A stretch of DNA of 64,000 nt from Akkermansia sp. N21116 (GTDB taxonomy: Bacteria > Verrucomicrobiota > Verrucomicrobiia > Verrucomicrobiales > Akkermansiaceae), in NCBI RefSeq assembly GCF_029854705.2, contig NZ_CP139035.1, positions 1,922,001-1,986,000 on the forward strand, given 5' to 3'. The number at the start of each line of letters is the position of its first letter. Position 1 is the first letter of the stretch. The position numbers and the translations under genes are program-made. Of the stretch, positions 63,247 through 64,000 are shown one piece after another. The notes under the pieces were generated by a model that was not told the origin of the DNA, did no database searches, and saw nothing but the letters and a program-made list of their open reading frames with translations.

Positions 63247-63905
63247 CTAAAAAAGCGTTACAAGGTTAGGGGGGGATGTTTTGCTTCGGTAAATTCCTCC
63301 CGGACATTGGTAGGTGTCAGCAACCGGATCGTAAGGCATGTTATCTGCCAGATAGGTATTGTTTCGATATTTTCTCTGACGGCATTTTTCGTACCGGGAC
63401 GGTTTGATGAAGCTGGTGATTTGATGATCTTCAAGCTATGTGTAATTTTCTTCACTTTCATATCCGGCATCAGCTATGAGGCGAGCGGGAAGTTTGCCCG
63501 AGTGGAGCTCTGAGATTTTATGGAGTAGAGGGATAAGGGGGGGCACGTCGGAGTGCTGGGGGCTGATGTCGATATCCAGAATGTATTCGGCCTCCACTGC
63601 CAACTGAATGTTATAGGCTGGTTTGAGTTGACCGTTTTTCATGTGATCTTCCTTGAGATGCATGAAGGTAGCGTCCGTGTCGGTCTTTGAGAAACTATTG
63701 CGGGAACCGAATCTGGTTAGCTTCGTTCGATAGTCCTACAATTTGTTGAGGATGTATTCAAGTTGATCCGGGTTGTGGATGAAAATGCTTGGTGGTGATG
63801 TCTTCGTAGGCGATCTTGTATAGGTCGGCGACGCGTTGCTTGCGCTATTTGTTGGTTCTTGACCCGGATCACTTGCGGCGCTTCCGTCTTGACTAGGTAG
63901 ATCAA
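63247..63905 (-). pseudogene. Decayed IS1182-family transposase
   Basis: The minus-strand translation gives RNSFSKTDTDATFMHLKED, then NGQLKPAYNIQ and LIADAGYESEENYT, the typical IS1182 DDE core. In-frame stops lie at 63436 (TAG after ENYT) and near 63736. The next region (about 63740-63900) reads best in a different frame, so there is also a frameshift. The 3' end is missing, with the remnant stopping at 63247. No inverted repeats were found. Confidence 0.8.
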
Positions 63906-63923
63906 GTCCAGTGACGGTTTTTT

Positions 63924-64000
63924 CTAATAAGAAATCAGTAAATTGAATACATAACCCGACAGAATGATAAACGCCGTGACCGTTCCGAAGAAAATACCAA
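63924..64000 (-). CDS. C-terminal end of a membrane protein (partial)
   Basis: The last 25 codons of a gene entering from beyond the window. They read GIFFGTVTAFIILSGYVFNL and end at TAG 63926-63924. The hydrophobic run looks like a final membrane helix. No family can be named. Confidence 0.4.
   Translation of the reverse strand, partial: GIFFGTVTAFIILSGYVFNLLISY

Overview
The window fits a member of the Verrucomicrobiota, most likely an Akkermansia-type gut or mucin specialist. This is inferred from gene content and style, not from a database match. The pointers are a 4082-residue autotransporter with beta-strand repeats, a secreted GH29 alpha-L-fucosidase, a feoA-feoA-feoB-Cys-rich iron cassette, cobalamin-dependent methionine synthase, menaquinone synthesis, and Sel1 and TPR proteins of verrucomicrobial style. 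Housekeeping genes are about 50-58% GC. Two regions break sharply from this: the RHS toxin/immunity region (about 18-33% GC in the lines counted) and the 3' half of the autotransporter gene (about 72% GC in one line).

Layout. Positions 58-4467 (minus) hold an iron cluster: an OprB-like porin, two FeoA proteins, FeoB and a small Cys-rich membrane protein. Upstream of the porin is a promoter overlapped by a palindrome of the form TTAG-N6-CTAA, which recurs about 140 bp further upstream. Positions 4697-9944 (minus) hold argA, secA and rppH. Superoxide dismutase and a small basic ORF follow on the plus strand.

Positions 11381-20455 are the main accessory region. A 2054-residue RHS protein carries a long Ser-rich tandem-repeat linker and an AT-rich variable C-terminal domain. 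A putative immunity gene follows. Next come an orphan RHS core with a DUF4329/JAMM-like C-terminus fused in frame to an IS1595-type transposase fragment, a frameshifted immunity gene, a 42-codon Cys-containing ORF and a multi-spanning membrane protein. The whole looks like a polymorphic-toxin locus with displaced toxin/immunity modules. The intact immunity candidates are exported or in the membrane, which points to an envelope target.

Positions 20504-23506 encode two glycosyltransferases. Psd and menD (minus) follow, then two paralogous membrane-anchored TPR proteins, tRNA-Cys(GCA), a eukaryotic-like Ser/Thr kinase with Sel1 repeats, and the fucosidase. Positions 35019-43719 hold small membrane and Sel1 proteins, an acyltransferase, peptide deformylase, a Cys-less thioredoxin-like secreted protein, a membrane-anchored charged-helix/transglutaminase-like/discoidin protein, and an MFS transporter. 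TrpS comes next, then a roughly 500-bp very AT-rich leader and the giant autotransporter (45507-57755). MetH, a YfiH-type protein, a PH-domain protein, a decayed IS1182-type transposase and the end of a membrane protein gene close the window.

Functionally, the window combines core metabolism (methionine, menaquinone, arginine, phospholipid, translation and secretion genes) with surface functions (autotransporter, fucosidase, porin, iron uptake, glycosyltransferases) and an inter-bacterial competition locus.
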